Assembly: GCF_000526215.1 (NCBI RefSeq)
Contig: NZ_JAFQ01000004.1
Location: forward strand, 4,340,001 to 4,404,000
Direction: 5' to 3'
DNA: 64,000 bases
Source of the DNA: Nocardia sp. BMG51109
GTDB taxonomy: Bacteria > Actinomycetota > Actinomycetes > Mycobacteriales > Mycobacteriaceae
Both the position numbers and the translations under genes were made by a program. Shown here one piece after another: positions 19,591-27,093 of this stretch. Numbering within the stretch: position 1 is the first letter of the stretch; the number at the start of each line of letters is the position of its first letter. A model generated the notes under the pieces. The model saw only the letters and a list, made by a program, of their open reading frames with translations. It searched no databases and was not told the origin of the DNA.

Positions 19591-19637
19591 TGGGTGACGT
19601 CAGCTGCTGGAGCATCAGTGGTCGTCAGGCCGTCCGG

Positions 19638-21050
19638 TCAGCGGGAATCCTTCGTGAGTGTGATGGGCGCGGAGAGCCCGAGCTGCCGGGCGACCCGGTC
19701 CAGGCTCGCCTGGCGCTGGGCGGCGTAGAGGTCGTAGGGGTCGGCGACCGGGCGGCCGAGGATCTCGGACAGCCACTCGGGGCTGCGGTCCGATCCGTCC
19801 CGGGACGTGTCCTTGTGGCCCTCGGAGGTGAGGTTCGACTGGAAGATGCCGGCCGCCGAGCGCGGCAGGAAATCCTCGTACACGATCGGCTGGGGAGTCA
19901 CCCAGCCGTCGCGAACGAGTTGGGCCAGATCGGTGCCGGGCCGGCCGGTGCTCGGTGGTTCGGCCGCGACGGTGAAGGTGAAATAGGCGAGATCCCGCAG
20001 CGCGAGTTCGTCTTCGCTCGCCGGCAGGTCGGCGGACCAGACCTCGGCCGCCACCTCCTGCCTGGTGCGTCCGGGCCGGTCGGCAAGGCGCGCATCGACT
20101 TTCGCGATCATCCGGTCGTAGAGGTCGCGGCCGGCCGGTGTCAGTGCGACTCCCCGGGCCTCGACCTCGCCGAACCTGAGGCGGAGCGAGCCGGTGAAGA
20201 CGCTGCCGTCGGCGGCGCGGAACTTGCGCGGTTCGGCCAGCGCCCGGAAGGACGTCTGGCGCAGCAGCACATCGGGTCCGGCCCAGCGGGGCGGGCCCTG
20301 AATCTCGTCGATCATCGTGATGCCCCGCGCCTCCATCCGGCGGTAGAGCTCATCGATATCGAGCACCCGAGGGGTCAGATGGTTGATGTGCGTGCTCGTG
20401 ACGCCACCGATGTCGGCCGCCACGGACGAGATCTCGTCCAGCGTCCGGTACCACTCGTGATCCACCGGATCGCCGGACAGTTCGAAGGCGGCCGTCGCGA
20501 GCCGGACGTAGCGGTCGGCCTGCGCGCGGGGGAGGCCCCCGCCGTCCTGGGCCAACACCGCGAGTTCCAGCAGCTCCTCCCCGAACAGCTCGCGGTCGTC
20601 GAGGAATCGGCTCAGCTCCGCGGTGATCTCCGGCGCGAAGAACCGCGGATCGTCGATGACCAGCAGCGACGTGAACACGCGAAAAGGGTTGAGCGCCAGC
20701 TCTTCCGGAGCGACCGGCCGGAAGGCGGTCGAGACGACGGGGACGGCGCTGGTGGCCGCCTCACGCAGATCGTAGAAGCCGACCGGTGTCATGCCGAATC
20801 CGGCGAAGATCGTCGCCACCCGGCGCATCTCCCGAGGGGTGCCGACTCGGATCGCGCCGTGCCGTTCCGCCGCGACCCGGCCGGCGTCGCCCAAGCGCTC
20901 GGCGTCGGCGCCGTCGCGGCCGAGCACGTCCCCGTTGACCTCGGTGGCGACCTCGAGCAGGTCGTTGTAGGCGGGGACCTCGGTGCCGTACATCGCCGAC
21001 AGTGCGCGGGCGAACTCCGCTCGGAGTTCCCACGAAGGGACCAGGGACAT
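19638..21050 (-). CDS. hglS: HglS-type 2-oxoadipate dioxygenase/decarboxylase (DUF1338)
   Basis: A 470-residue DUF1338/YdcJ-family protein of the VOC fold. HglS uses Fe(II) and O2 to convert 2-oxoadipate to D-2-hydroxyglutarate and CO2, a step known from D-lysine breakdown in Pseudomonas. H64 (ERHGAIRVGT), H221 (STHINHLTPR) and E295 (RFGEVEARG) sit where the family's 2-His-1-Glu metal ligands lie. R68 corresponds to the conserved substrate-binding arginine four residues after the first histidine. Length is normal. ATG at 21050 has GAGGAGA upstream. It is divergent from the enamidase across a gap containing operator copy D. No lysine-catabolic genes are nearby, so its 2-oxoadipate must come from elsewhere; ring opening of a pyridine carboxylate is proposed. 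Confidence 0.88.
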   Translation of the reverse strand: MSLVPSWELRAEFARALSAMYGTEVPAYNDLLEVATEVNGDVLGRDGADAERLGDAGRVAAERHGAIRVGTPREMRRVATIFAGFGMTPVGFYDLREAATSAVPVVSTAFRPVAPEELALNPFRVFTSLLVIDDPRFFAPEITAELSRFLDDRELFGEELLELAVLAQDGGGLPRAQADRYVRLATAAFELSGDPVDHEWYRTLDEISSVAADIGGVTSTHINHLTPRVLDIDELYRRMEARGITMIDEIQGPPRWAGPDVLLRQTSFRALAEPRKFRAADGSVFTGSLRLRFGEVEARGVALTPAGRDLYDRMIAKVDARLADRPGRTRQEVAAEVWSADLPASEDELALRDLAYFTFTVAAEPPSTGRPGTDLAQLVRDGWVTPQPIVYEDFLPRSAAGIFQSNLTSEGHKDTSRDGSDRSPEWLSEILGRPVADPYDLYAAQRQASLDRVARQLGLSAPITLTKDSR

Positions 21051-21209
21051 GGCGCATCTCCTCTGCGATGGGGCGAACGGTGATCCGGCGACGTCTCCGG
21101 TGACGGGATCCGCGCCGGCCTGCCGCGGCGCGCGGCTGCCCTGACACCGGTCTGCCGCAGTGACGGTCTCCCGCTGTGATGGTCTGCCGCAGCACTGAAT
21201 GTGGAGTAG

Positions 21210-21226
21210 TGTATACAAAATCCAAT
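21210..21226. promoter_or_regulatory. Island operator copy D (TGTAT-N5-ATCCA)
   Basis: TGTATACAAAATCCAAT lies between divergent hglS and the enamidase gene. It has one mismatch to TGGAT-N5-ATCCA, and the opposite strand reads ATTGGAT, a perfect half of a VanR-type box. It is also framed by GTATA (21211) and TATAC (21226). It lies about 20 bases before the enamidase GTG. Confidence 0.55.
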
Positions 21227-21245
21227 ATACCTGAAAGGGGAAGCC

Positions 21246-22487
21246 GTGACCGTACTTCTCGTGGAAGACATCGGTCTGCTGGTGCAGGGACTCGGTGACC
21301 AGGTGCCGTTGCGGAACACCTCGATGGTTGTCGAGGACGGGGTGATCACCGACATCGGCGTCGATCACCCCGCGCCCGACCGGGTCCTGTCGGCAGGCGG
21401 CCTGACGGTGCTGCCGGGGCTGGTCGACGGGCACGTGCATCCCACGTTCGGGGAATGGACACCGGCGCAGAACTCGGTCGGATGGATACACAACTATTTG
21501 CACGGCGGGACCACCTCGATGGTGTCCGCGGGCGAACTCCACATTCCCGGACTGGATTTCACCGCGCTCACCCCGGAACTGGTGCTGAGCATCGCGATCA
21601 CCTCCCGGCACACCACCGCTCGCATGCGGCCGTCGGGCGTGAAGGTGAACGCCGGAACGGTGCTGCTGGTGCCCGGCATGTCCGAGGAGCATTTCGACCG
21701 GGCGGCCCGGGAAGGGATCGACCAGCTCAAGTTCATCTTCTACGACTGGAATCGGCTCGGCGACGGCGAAGCCCAGCGCTATGTCCGGTGGGCGCACGAG
21801 CGCGGGATGACCGTGAAGATGCACTCCGGCGGCGTCTCGCGGTCGGGATCGAGCCGGGTGGCGGGCCGGGACATCGCGGTCGCGGTCGCCCCGGACATCA
21901 TCGGCCACCTGTCGGGCGGGCCGATTCCCGCGCCCGACGGCGACCTCCTCGCGATCATCCGGGACCTGCCCTCGGCACAGCTCGAGGTGTGCAGTTCGAT
22001 GAATTTCCGGGCCACGAAACTCGTCGTCGACGAACTCGCCGCCCGGGGAGAACTCGGGCGGTTGACGCTGGGGACGGACACCCCCGGCGGCACCGGCGTG
22101 ATTCCGCGGGGAATGCTGCGGAATATCTGCTATCTCGCGTCGATGTGCGGTGTCGATCCCGTGGCGGCCGTCGCAGCCGGCACCGGGCAGACCGCCGCGG
22201 CGCACGGTCTGGACGGCGGCGTGCTGGCGGTCGGGAAACCGGCGGACTTCCTCGTCCTCGGCCCCATCACGGGGTCGACGGCCCAGGACGGGCTCGAATG
22301 CTTCGCCCTGGGCGACCTGCCCGGCATCGCCACGGTGGTCGTCGACGGTGTGCCGCTGGTCGAGCGTCGCAGCGAGCAGACCCCGCCCCCGAGCCGGGCG
22401 GTCGAATGGCGCGGCGACACCCGGTCACCGGTGAACACCGCCCCGAGCCGGAAGGCGCCCGCGCCACACCATGACGGATGCTGCTGA
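21246..22487 (+). CDS. Enamidase-like amidohydrolase (cyclic enamide ring opening)
   Basis: A 413-residue amidohydrolase closely resembling enamidase (EC 3.5.2.18) of Eubacterium barkeri nicotinate fermentation. Shared blocks include LHGGTTSMVSAG, GVKVNAG, KMHSGGVSRSGSS, IGHLSGGP, GTDTPGGTGVIPRGMLRN, the ALGDLPGIATVVVDG segment and the PPPSRA tail. Predicted metal ligands are H63, H65, K162 (possibly carbamylated), H193, H221 and D278. Enamidase hydrolyses the ring amide of 6-oxo-1,4,5,6-tetrahydronicotinate; the picolinate isomer would yield 2-oxoadipate and ammonia. The GTG start has AAAGGGG upstream. It is divergent from hglS and shares its operator region. The substrate isomer is inference; another cyclic amide is possible. 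Confidence 0.85.
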   Translation: MTVLLVEDIGLLVQGLGDQVPLRNTSMVVEDGVITDIGVDHPAPDRVLSAGGLTVLPGLVDGHVHPTFGEWTPAQNSVGWIHNYLHGGTTSMVSAGELHIPGLDFTALTPELVLSIAITSRHTTARMRPSGVKVNAGTVLLVPGMSEEHFDRAAREGIDQLKFIFYDWNRLGDGEAQRYVRWAHERGMTVKMHSGGVSRSGSSRVAGRDIAVAVAPDIIGHLSGGPIPAPDGDLLAIIRDLPSAQLEVCSSMNFRATKLVVDELAARGELGRLTLGTDTPGGTGVIPRGMLRNICYLASMCGVDPVAAVAAGTGQTAAAHGLDGGVLAVGKPADFLVLGPITGSTAQDGLECFALGDLPGIATVVVDGVPLVERRSEQTPPPSRAVEWRGDTRSPVNTAPSRKAPAPHHDGCC

Positions 22488-22706
22488 ACGGTCGCGGCCG
22501 AAGATCCAACGCGCACAGCGGGTCTCCGGTATCCGGTAGGCAACACCGGCCGCCGGTCCCGTACCGACCGACTTCCACAACCACCGCATCCGCAATGGCC
22601 GACGACTGTTCTACACACGATTCACAACGAGCAGTGCTGCGTCGGCTCTCGAGCTCGAGTGGGGTGTCGCTCGATGCGTGCACGTTCGTGGAACCGCACC
22701 TGCGGG

Positions 22707-24158
22707 TCATGTCGACTTACCTTGCGGGACAGGAGTTGTCGGTTGTGAATGTGTGGTGTCGGGTGCGCGCCGGTGGAGCAGGAGCACCGTCGCGGCGCCC
22801 GCGAGGGTGACGGTTCCGGTGAGTACGGAGACCAGATTCCAGCCCGACAGCTGCGCGGTGAGATCGTCGCGCGGCGCGGCGGCCAGGACCCCGACGACGG
22901 TGACTCCGACCGAGGCGCCGATGTAGCGGGTGGTGTTGTTCATGCCGACGCCCACCGAGGCGCGTTCGGGCGGGACGGTGGCCGTGGCCTGCCGTCCCAA
23001 TGCCGCGTTCAGGACGCCACCGCCGACGCCGGCCACCAGCAGGCCGGGGATCAGGTGCCGGATGGTCGAATCGGTGTCGAGCCCGGTGAGGAGGAGCAGG
23101 CCGATTCCGGTGACCGCGAGGCCGAGGACCAGCTGCGCCGTGCCGGTCATTCGCGCTGTCGCCCAGCGGCCCAGCACGGCGGAGACGGCGCTGGTGCCGG
23201 ACCAGAGCGCGAGTGCCGCACCCGCGCCGAAGGTGCTCATATTCATGCTGGTGACCAGGAACGTGCAGGCGAACGACATCAGCGCGATCACTCCGGCGCC
23301 GGTGACCGCGGCAGCCGCCGTGGCGGCGGTGAAGTCGCCGCGGCGAAACAGCGCGAAGTCCATCATGGGTGAGCGGCTGCGGAATTGGCTGACGGCGAAG
23401 GCCACCAGGGCGACCGCCGAAACACCGAAACAGATCGGGGCCGCGACGAGGCCGCCCTGGCGGATTTCGATGAGCGCGACCAGCAGCAGTCCGATCCCGA
23501 GGGTCAGCAGGGCGGCGCCGAGCAGATCCAGGTGCCTGCCGGGAACGACCGCCGTCTCCGGGAAGCAGCGGCGCGCGGCGAGCGCGACGCCCACTCCGGC
23601 CACGGCGAGCAGCCAGTAGGGGGCTCGCCACAATTCCGCGAGGTCGAACAGGCCGGTCAGCAGCGGGCCGAGCGCGATGCCCAGGCCCATACTGGCACCC
23701 CACCAGCTGGCCGAGAGCGACCGCGACCGCGCGCCGCTGTGCACCGCGGCCACGAGGCCCAGCCCGGTCGCGATCAGGCCCGCCGCGCCGATCCCTTCGA
23801 CGAGTCGGCCGATGACGAACTGCGCGGCCGTGGTCGCGGTGGCGCACACGACGGATCCGGCCGCGAACACGTACCCACCGACGACGAAGATCCTCCGGCG
23901 GCCCGACTGGTCGGCGAGCGCGCCCGCGGTCAGCAGGCTCACCGCGAGGGCGGTGCTCATCGAGCTCAGGATCCACATCGTGGTTCCCGGTGCGGCGGTC
24001 AGGGCGGTCGTGATCGTCGCCGCGTTGCCCAGCGGGCCCGAGTAGGCCAGCATGGCCACGAACGTGCTCAGCGACGTAAGCACAAGCGCCGCACCGAAAG
24101 ACGCCGGTGTGTCGGTGGTCGATCGGGCTGCGGCCGTGCCGGGGCTTGGTCTGTTCAC
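22707..24158 (-). CDS. MFS drug-efflux transporter, DHA2 family
   Basis: A 483-residue membrane protein with about 14 hydrophobic segments, consistent with EmrB/QacA (DHA2) proton antiporters. The loop motif ALADQSGRRRIFVVGG and the helix-5 motif GWWGASMGLGIALGPLLTG-like stretch (here SWWGASMGLGIALGPLLTG) are clear. The start is uncertain. GTG at 24158 falls inside the left arm of the operator and has no ribosome site, so a leaderless message is likely. The longest frame would overlap the divergent HxlR gene. The divergent regulator and double operator suggest drug- or metabolite-induced export. Confidence 0.88.
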   Translation of the reverse strand: MNRPSPGTAAARSTTDTPASFGAALVLTSLSTFVAMLAYSGPLGNAATITTALTAAPGTTMWILSSMSTALAVSLLTAGALADQSGRRRIFVVGGYVFAAGSVVCATATTAAQFVIGRLVEGIGAAGLIATGLGLVAAVHSGARSRSLSASWWGASMGLGIALGPLLTGLFDLAELWRAPYWLLAVAGVGVALAARRCFPETAVVPGRHLDLLGAALLTLGIGLLLVALIEIRQGGLVAAPICFGVSAVALVAFAVSQFRSRSPMMDFALFRRGDFTAATAAAAVTGAGVIALMSFACTFLVTSMNMSTFGAGAALALWSGTSAVSAVLGRWATARMTGTAQLVLGLAVTGIGLLLLTGLDTDSTIRHLIPGLLVAGVGGGVLNAALGRQATATVPPERASVGVGMNNTTRYIGASVGVTVVGVLAAAPRDDLTAQLSGWNLVSVLTGTVTLAGAATVLLLHRRAPDTTHSQPTTPVPQGKST

Positions 24159-24197
24159 CAGACTATCGTGACAGAGATTCGGTCTGGTGAACAGACC
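24148..24197. promoter_or_regulatory. Paired HxlR operators: perfect 16-bp inverted repeat, each arm itself a dyad
   Basis: GGTCTGTTCACCAGAC (24148-24163) and its exact reverse complement (24182-24197) lie 18 bases apart in the gap between the divergent efflux pump and HxlR genes. Each arm is also a small dyad, GTCTG-N5-CAGAC, so two regulator dimers could bind and close both promoters. The pump's GTG start is inside the left arm. Confidence 0.75.
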
Positions 24198-24219
24198 TAA
24201 CCGCGGATACGATGGAGCC

Positions 24220-24732
24220 ATGGCACTGGGAACCGGATACGACCGGCAGGGCTGTTACCTCGCCCGCGCCCTCGAGGTGGTCGGCGAGCGCTGGACCCTG
24301 CTGATCCTGCGCGACTGCTTCTACGGCGTGCGCCGATTCACCGACCTGCGTGAACACCTCGATATCTCCCGGGCCGTGCTCACCGACCGGCTCGACACCC
24401 TGATCGAGGCCGGCGTGCTGGTCCGGCAGGACTCGGGCGGGCATCCGGAATACCTGCTCACCGAGGCCGGCCGGGCGCTGTGGCCCACCATCTTCTCGCT
24501 GTCCAAGTGGGGCGAGCGCCATACGAACGGCCCGCACCCCGCCCGGATCTTCAGCCACGCGGAATGCGGCAGCGACATAGACGATTTCGGCCGTTGCCCG
24601 GCGTGCGGCCGGACCCCGGGCCCCGACGACCTCGTCATACGCCCGGGGCCCGGGACCAACGCGATGCGCCGCGGCGACCGAGTAGCCCGTGCCCTGGAGC
24701 GCCCCCATCGAATGCTGACCCCGATCGGCTGA
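24220..24732 (+). CDS. HxlR-family regulator with C-terminal cysteine motif
   Basis: A 170-residue HxlR (MarR-like) regulator. The winged helix at residues 10-100 contains CYLARALEVVGERWTLLILRD and RAVLTDRLDTLIEAGVL. The C-terminal part has C-x12-C-x2-C (CGSDIDDFGRCPACG), which could bind zinc. ATG at 24220 matches the usual family start (MALG...); an in-frame GTG at 24187 inside the operator arm is an alternative. It is divergent from the DHA2 efflux gene and presumably represses it. The N-terminal cysteine (GCYLARA) is the residue used for redox sensing in some HxlR proteins. Confidence 0.88.
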   Translation: MALGTGYDRQGCYLARALEVVGERWTLLILRDCFYGVRRFTDLREHLDISRAVLTDRLDTLIEAGVLVRQDSGGHPEYLLTEAGRALWPTIFSLSKWGERHTNGPHPARIFSHAECGSDIDDFGRCPACGRTPGPDDLVIRPGPGTNAMRRGDRVARALERPHRMLTPIG

Positions 24733-24908
24733 CGCCGGGGCCCGGCCCGATCGGCCGACCGCCACCGCGAAGCTCCCAGCCGACCGAATCGGCACCATCC
24801 GTCGGGCAGGTGCTCTCGTTGCCCGGAGGACGCGAACCTTGAACCCGCTGATCAAGAGTCGGCCCGCCCGGTCGGCGTGGAAACACCGGCATTGTCGTGC
24901 GGTTCGGT

Positions 24909-24936
24909 GTGGCGCACGGGACCTCCCGTGCGCCAC
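24909..24936. terminator. Strong bidirectional terminator hairpin
   Basis: GTGGCGCACGGG (24909-24920) and its exact complement (24925-24936) form a 12-bp stem with a 4-base loop. It lies between the convergent HxlR and MerR genes. The rest of the 240-base gap shows no gene. Confidence 0.8.
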
Positions 24937-24971
24937 GTCTCCGAGTCGCGGCTCATATCTTCGGCCGGTTG

Positions 24972-25724
24972 TCAGCGAGAAGCGTTGGCGGCCTTGATGA
25001 ATTCGATCTGCGCGGGGGACGGGCCGCCGAATTCGCTTTCGATTCGGTCGGCGTTGTCGGCCTGCATGCGATACAGGTTCTCGCGCAGGGAGGCGTCGCC
25101 GCCGTGGAAGCCCTCGAGGAGTTCCATCCATCGGGCGGCGAGGGCGCGAGCCTCCGGCGAGGACGGGTCCACGCCGGACTCGATCGCCGCGTCGACCTTC
25201 GGAATGAGTTCGGCCCATCCCGATTCGATACGGCGGACCTGCTCGTCGCCGTGTTCCTCCCGGCGCGCCGCGAGCTGCGCCAGCTGGTTCTCGCTGAAGT
25301 ACTTCTTGACGGTGTCGTCGACCATCACGGTCCTCCTGATCAATTCCAGGAAGTTTTCGGCGGATGTTGCCGGCCGGCTTTCCGTCGTAGCGGTCAGCGC
25401 CGACACCAGGGCGTGTAGATCCTGGATAGCGGTCAGCTGTGCGGCCAGAAAATCCTGGTGCGCGGCCAGCACCTGCGTCACGTCGACCGCGCCGGCCATC
25501 AGTTCGGTGATCGTGTCCAGCCGCAGCCCCAGTTGGCGCAGGGCCATCACCTGGTACAGCCGCCGCACATCGGCCTCGGCATACAGCCGATGCCCGGAAT
25601 ACGTCCGCTGTGCCGGGCACACCAGGCCGATCCGGTCGTAATGGTGCAGCGTCCGCACCGTCAAACCGGCCTCGGTGGCAAGCTCACCCACCTTCCACAT
25701 TCGCCCGGATTCCGGCTCGTCCAT
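24972..25724 (-). CDS. TipA-like MerR regulator with TipAS effector domain
   Basis: A 250-residue regulator. The MerR winged helix (about residues 8-75) has WKVGELATEAGLTVRTLHHY and GHRLYAEADVRRL. A coiled-coil dimerisation helix follows, and then a TipAS-type ligand domain (about 125-245) with the helix pair around FSENQLAQLAARREEHG and ARWMELLEGFHGGD. TipAS proteins bind diverse drugs. ATG at 25724 has GAGAAGG upstream; the open frame extends further but lacks a better start. Its own promoter shows MerR architecture, so it is probably autoregulated. No obvious resistance partner is adjacent except the HxlR/MFS pair, which has its own regulator. Confidence 0.9.
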   Translation of the reverse strand: MDEPESGRMWKVGELATEAGLTVRTLHHYDRIGLVCPAQRTYSGHRLYAEADVRRLYQVMALRQLGLRLDTITELMAGAVDVTQVLAAHQDFLAAQLTAIQDLHALVSALTATTESRPATSAENFLELIRRTVMVDDTVKKYFSENQLAQLAARREEHGDEQVRRIESGWAELIPKVDAAIESGVDPSSPEARALAARWMELLEGFHGGDASLRENLYRMQADNADRIESEFGGPSPAQIEFIKAANASR

Positions 25725-25770
25725 CCGCCTTCTCCCACTTCCGCCGACGCACTCTGCGCCGGTGCCGCCG

Positions 25771-25801
25771 ACGCTAAGACCCGACCGTACGTCAGGTTCA
25801 A
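25771..25801 (-). promoter_or_regulatory. MerR-type promoter with 19-bp spacer and internal dyad
   Basis: On the minus strand TTGAAC (25801-25796) and TAGCGT (25776-25771) are separated by 19 bases. The spacer holds the near-dyad ACCTGAC-N5-GTCGGGT (6 of 7 matched). An overlong spacer occupied by a dyad is the hallmark of promoters untwisted by MerR proteins, and it lies 47 bases upstream of this MerR gene. Confidence 0.75.
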
Positions 25802-25984
25802 GTCGTGATCGGCCCTCGACGTGTGCGCCGGGCGAGAGCGCCGGCACGGCCTGTTCTGCGGTCAGGATGCGCTCGGTCGGGGTTCGCGGGCACAGGATGG
25901 AGCCGGGCGTCGTGGCTCGTCCGCCTGTGCCCGTCGCCGCTGATTCGCCTCGGCCCGAACCGATTCGGTTGGTAGGTTGGCGAA

Positions 25985-26500
25985 ATGCATTCGCTCCTCG
26001 TGCGACTCGACAGCTGGCTGGCGGCGAACCGGCCCGACTTTCACGCCGGGCTCCTGCCCGGTGCTTCGGCGGCGGCCATCGATGAGATCGCGGGCCGGGT
26101 CGACGGCGAACTACCTTCGCTGTTACGGGAGCTGCTCACCTGGCGAAACGGGCAGAGTCAGGACTACTTCGGGTGTCTGGCGTTCTACTGGTCCCTGATG
26201 TCGGCCGAAAACATCGCCGACACAATGGATACCGCTGCCCAGGTCGCGCAGGACGAGGGTTTCGAGGAGCTGTGGTGGAATACGGAGTGGGTTCACGACG
26301 ACGAGTACCGAACGCTCATCCATCCCACCCTCGAGGCGTGGCTCGACACTCTGGTCACCGGATTCGAGGCCGGCATGTTCGACAACCCGGAGAACGCGGA
26401 GGAAGGCAACGGCCGCTTCGATCCCGCCGACTGGGAGGCACACGAGGCATTCGTCGCCGAACGCAACCCCGGCTACCCCCTCGAGGAGTGCGCCCTGTGA
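25985..26500 (+). CDS. SMI1/KNR4-family protein
   Basis: A 171-residue acidic cytoplasmic protein of the SMI1/KNR4 superfamily. The start LDSWLAANRPDFHAGLLPGAS with IDEIAGRV, then LPSLLRELLTWRNGQ, and a tryptophan-rich middle (YFGCLAFYWSLM and ELWWNTEWV) are characteristic. Members occur as free-standing proteins and as immunity proteins for contact-dependent or polymorphic toxins. No toxin gene is visible next to it, so an immunity role has no support here. It is monocistronic, divergent from the MerR gene. Confidence 0.8.
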   Translation: MHSLLVRLDSWLAANRPDFHAGLLPGASAAAIDEIAGRVDGELPSLLRELLTWRNGQSQDYFGCLAFYWSLMSAENIADTMDTAAQVAQDEGFEELWWNTEWVHDDEYRTLIHPTLEAWLDTLVTGFEAGMFDNPENAEEGNGRFDPADWEAHEAFVAERNPGYPLEECAL

Positions 26501-26572
26501 CGGTCCCCGGCGATATCCGGCCGCCGGCGTAGTCCGGGCCGCGAAAGTCATTCGGGCCCAGCGGGAAACGGG

Positions 26573-27037
26573 TCAGGAATCGGCGAGTTCGGGCGGGAAG
26601 CCGCCGGTGGCGACGGGGCCCCAGCGCTCGATGTGGATGCGGATCAGCGACTTGTTCTGGCGGGCCATGGCCTCGCGGTACTCGTCCCAGTCGGGGTGTT
26701 CGCCGGAGATGCAGCGGAAGTAGTCGACGAGTCCGTCGACGGCCTCGGGCATGTCGAGGACCTCGGCCCGCCCGTCGACCTGGACGTACGGGTCGTTCCA
26801 CTCGTCGGACAGCACGCAGATCGATACCTGGGGGTTGCGGCGGGCGTTGCGCGTCTTGGCGCGGGCCGGATACGTGGACACGACGATGCGGCCCTCGGAG
26901 TCGACACCGCAGGTCACCGGCGACAGCTGGGCACTGCCGTCGGCGCGGGTGGTCATCAGCACGCCGCGATGACGCGGCCGCAGGAACTCCAGGAGCGCGG
27001 ACAGTTCGACCTTCTCGGCGGTGGCGATGCGTGGCAT
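26573..27037 (-). CDS. PPOX-class F420-dependent oxidoreductase (split beta-barrel)
   Basis: A 154-residue flavin/F420-binding split-barrel protein of the pyridoxamine oxidase-like family common in mycobacteria and nocardiae. Marks are LRPRHRGVLMTTRADGSAQLSPV, the basic segment YPARAKTRNARRNPQVSICV and the DGRAEVLD strand. Such enzymes reduce small substrates such as biliverdin or quinones with F420H2. It is a single gene between the SMI1/KNR4 gene and the convergently oriented end of nothing else on its strand; a TetR gene lies upstream on the same strand 57 bases away, possibly in one operon. Confidence 0.88.
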   Translation of the reverse strand: MPRIATAEKVELSALLEFLRPRHRGVLMTTRADGSAQLSPVTCGVDSEGRIVVSTYPARAKTRNARRNPQVSICVLSDEWNDPYVQVDGRAEVLDMPEAVDGLVDYFRCISGEHPDWDEYREAMARQNKSLIRIHIERWGPVATGGFPPELADS

Positions 27038-27093
27038 GGGCCGATCCTCCCACGCCGTGATCCGCGCCGGCGTCGCGAGGAGGTGAGTGGCGG

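Noticed and set aside
21246..22487. Generic imidazolonepropionase or dihydroorotase
   Set aside because: The specific blocks LHGGTTSMVSAG, GTDTPGGTGVIPRGMLRN and the PPPSRA tail match enamidase much better than those families.
25985..26500. Immunity protein of a polymorphic toxin system
   Set aside because: SMI1/KNR4 proteins can be immunity proteins, but no toxin, Rhs/YD repeat or secretion signal gene is adjacent.
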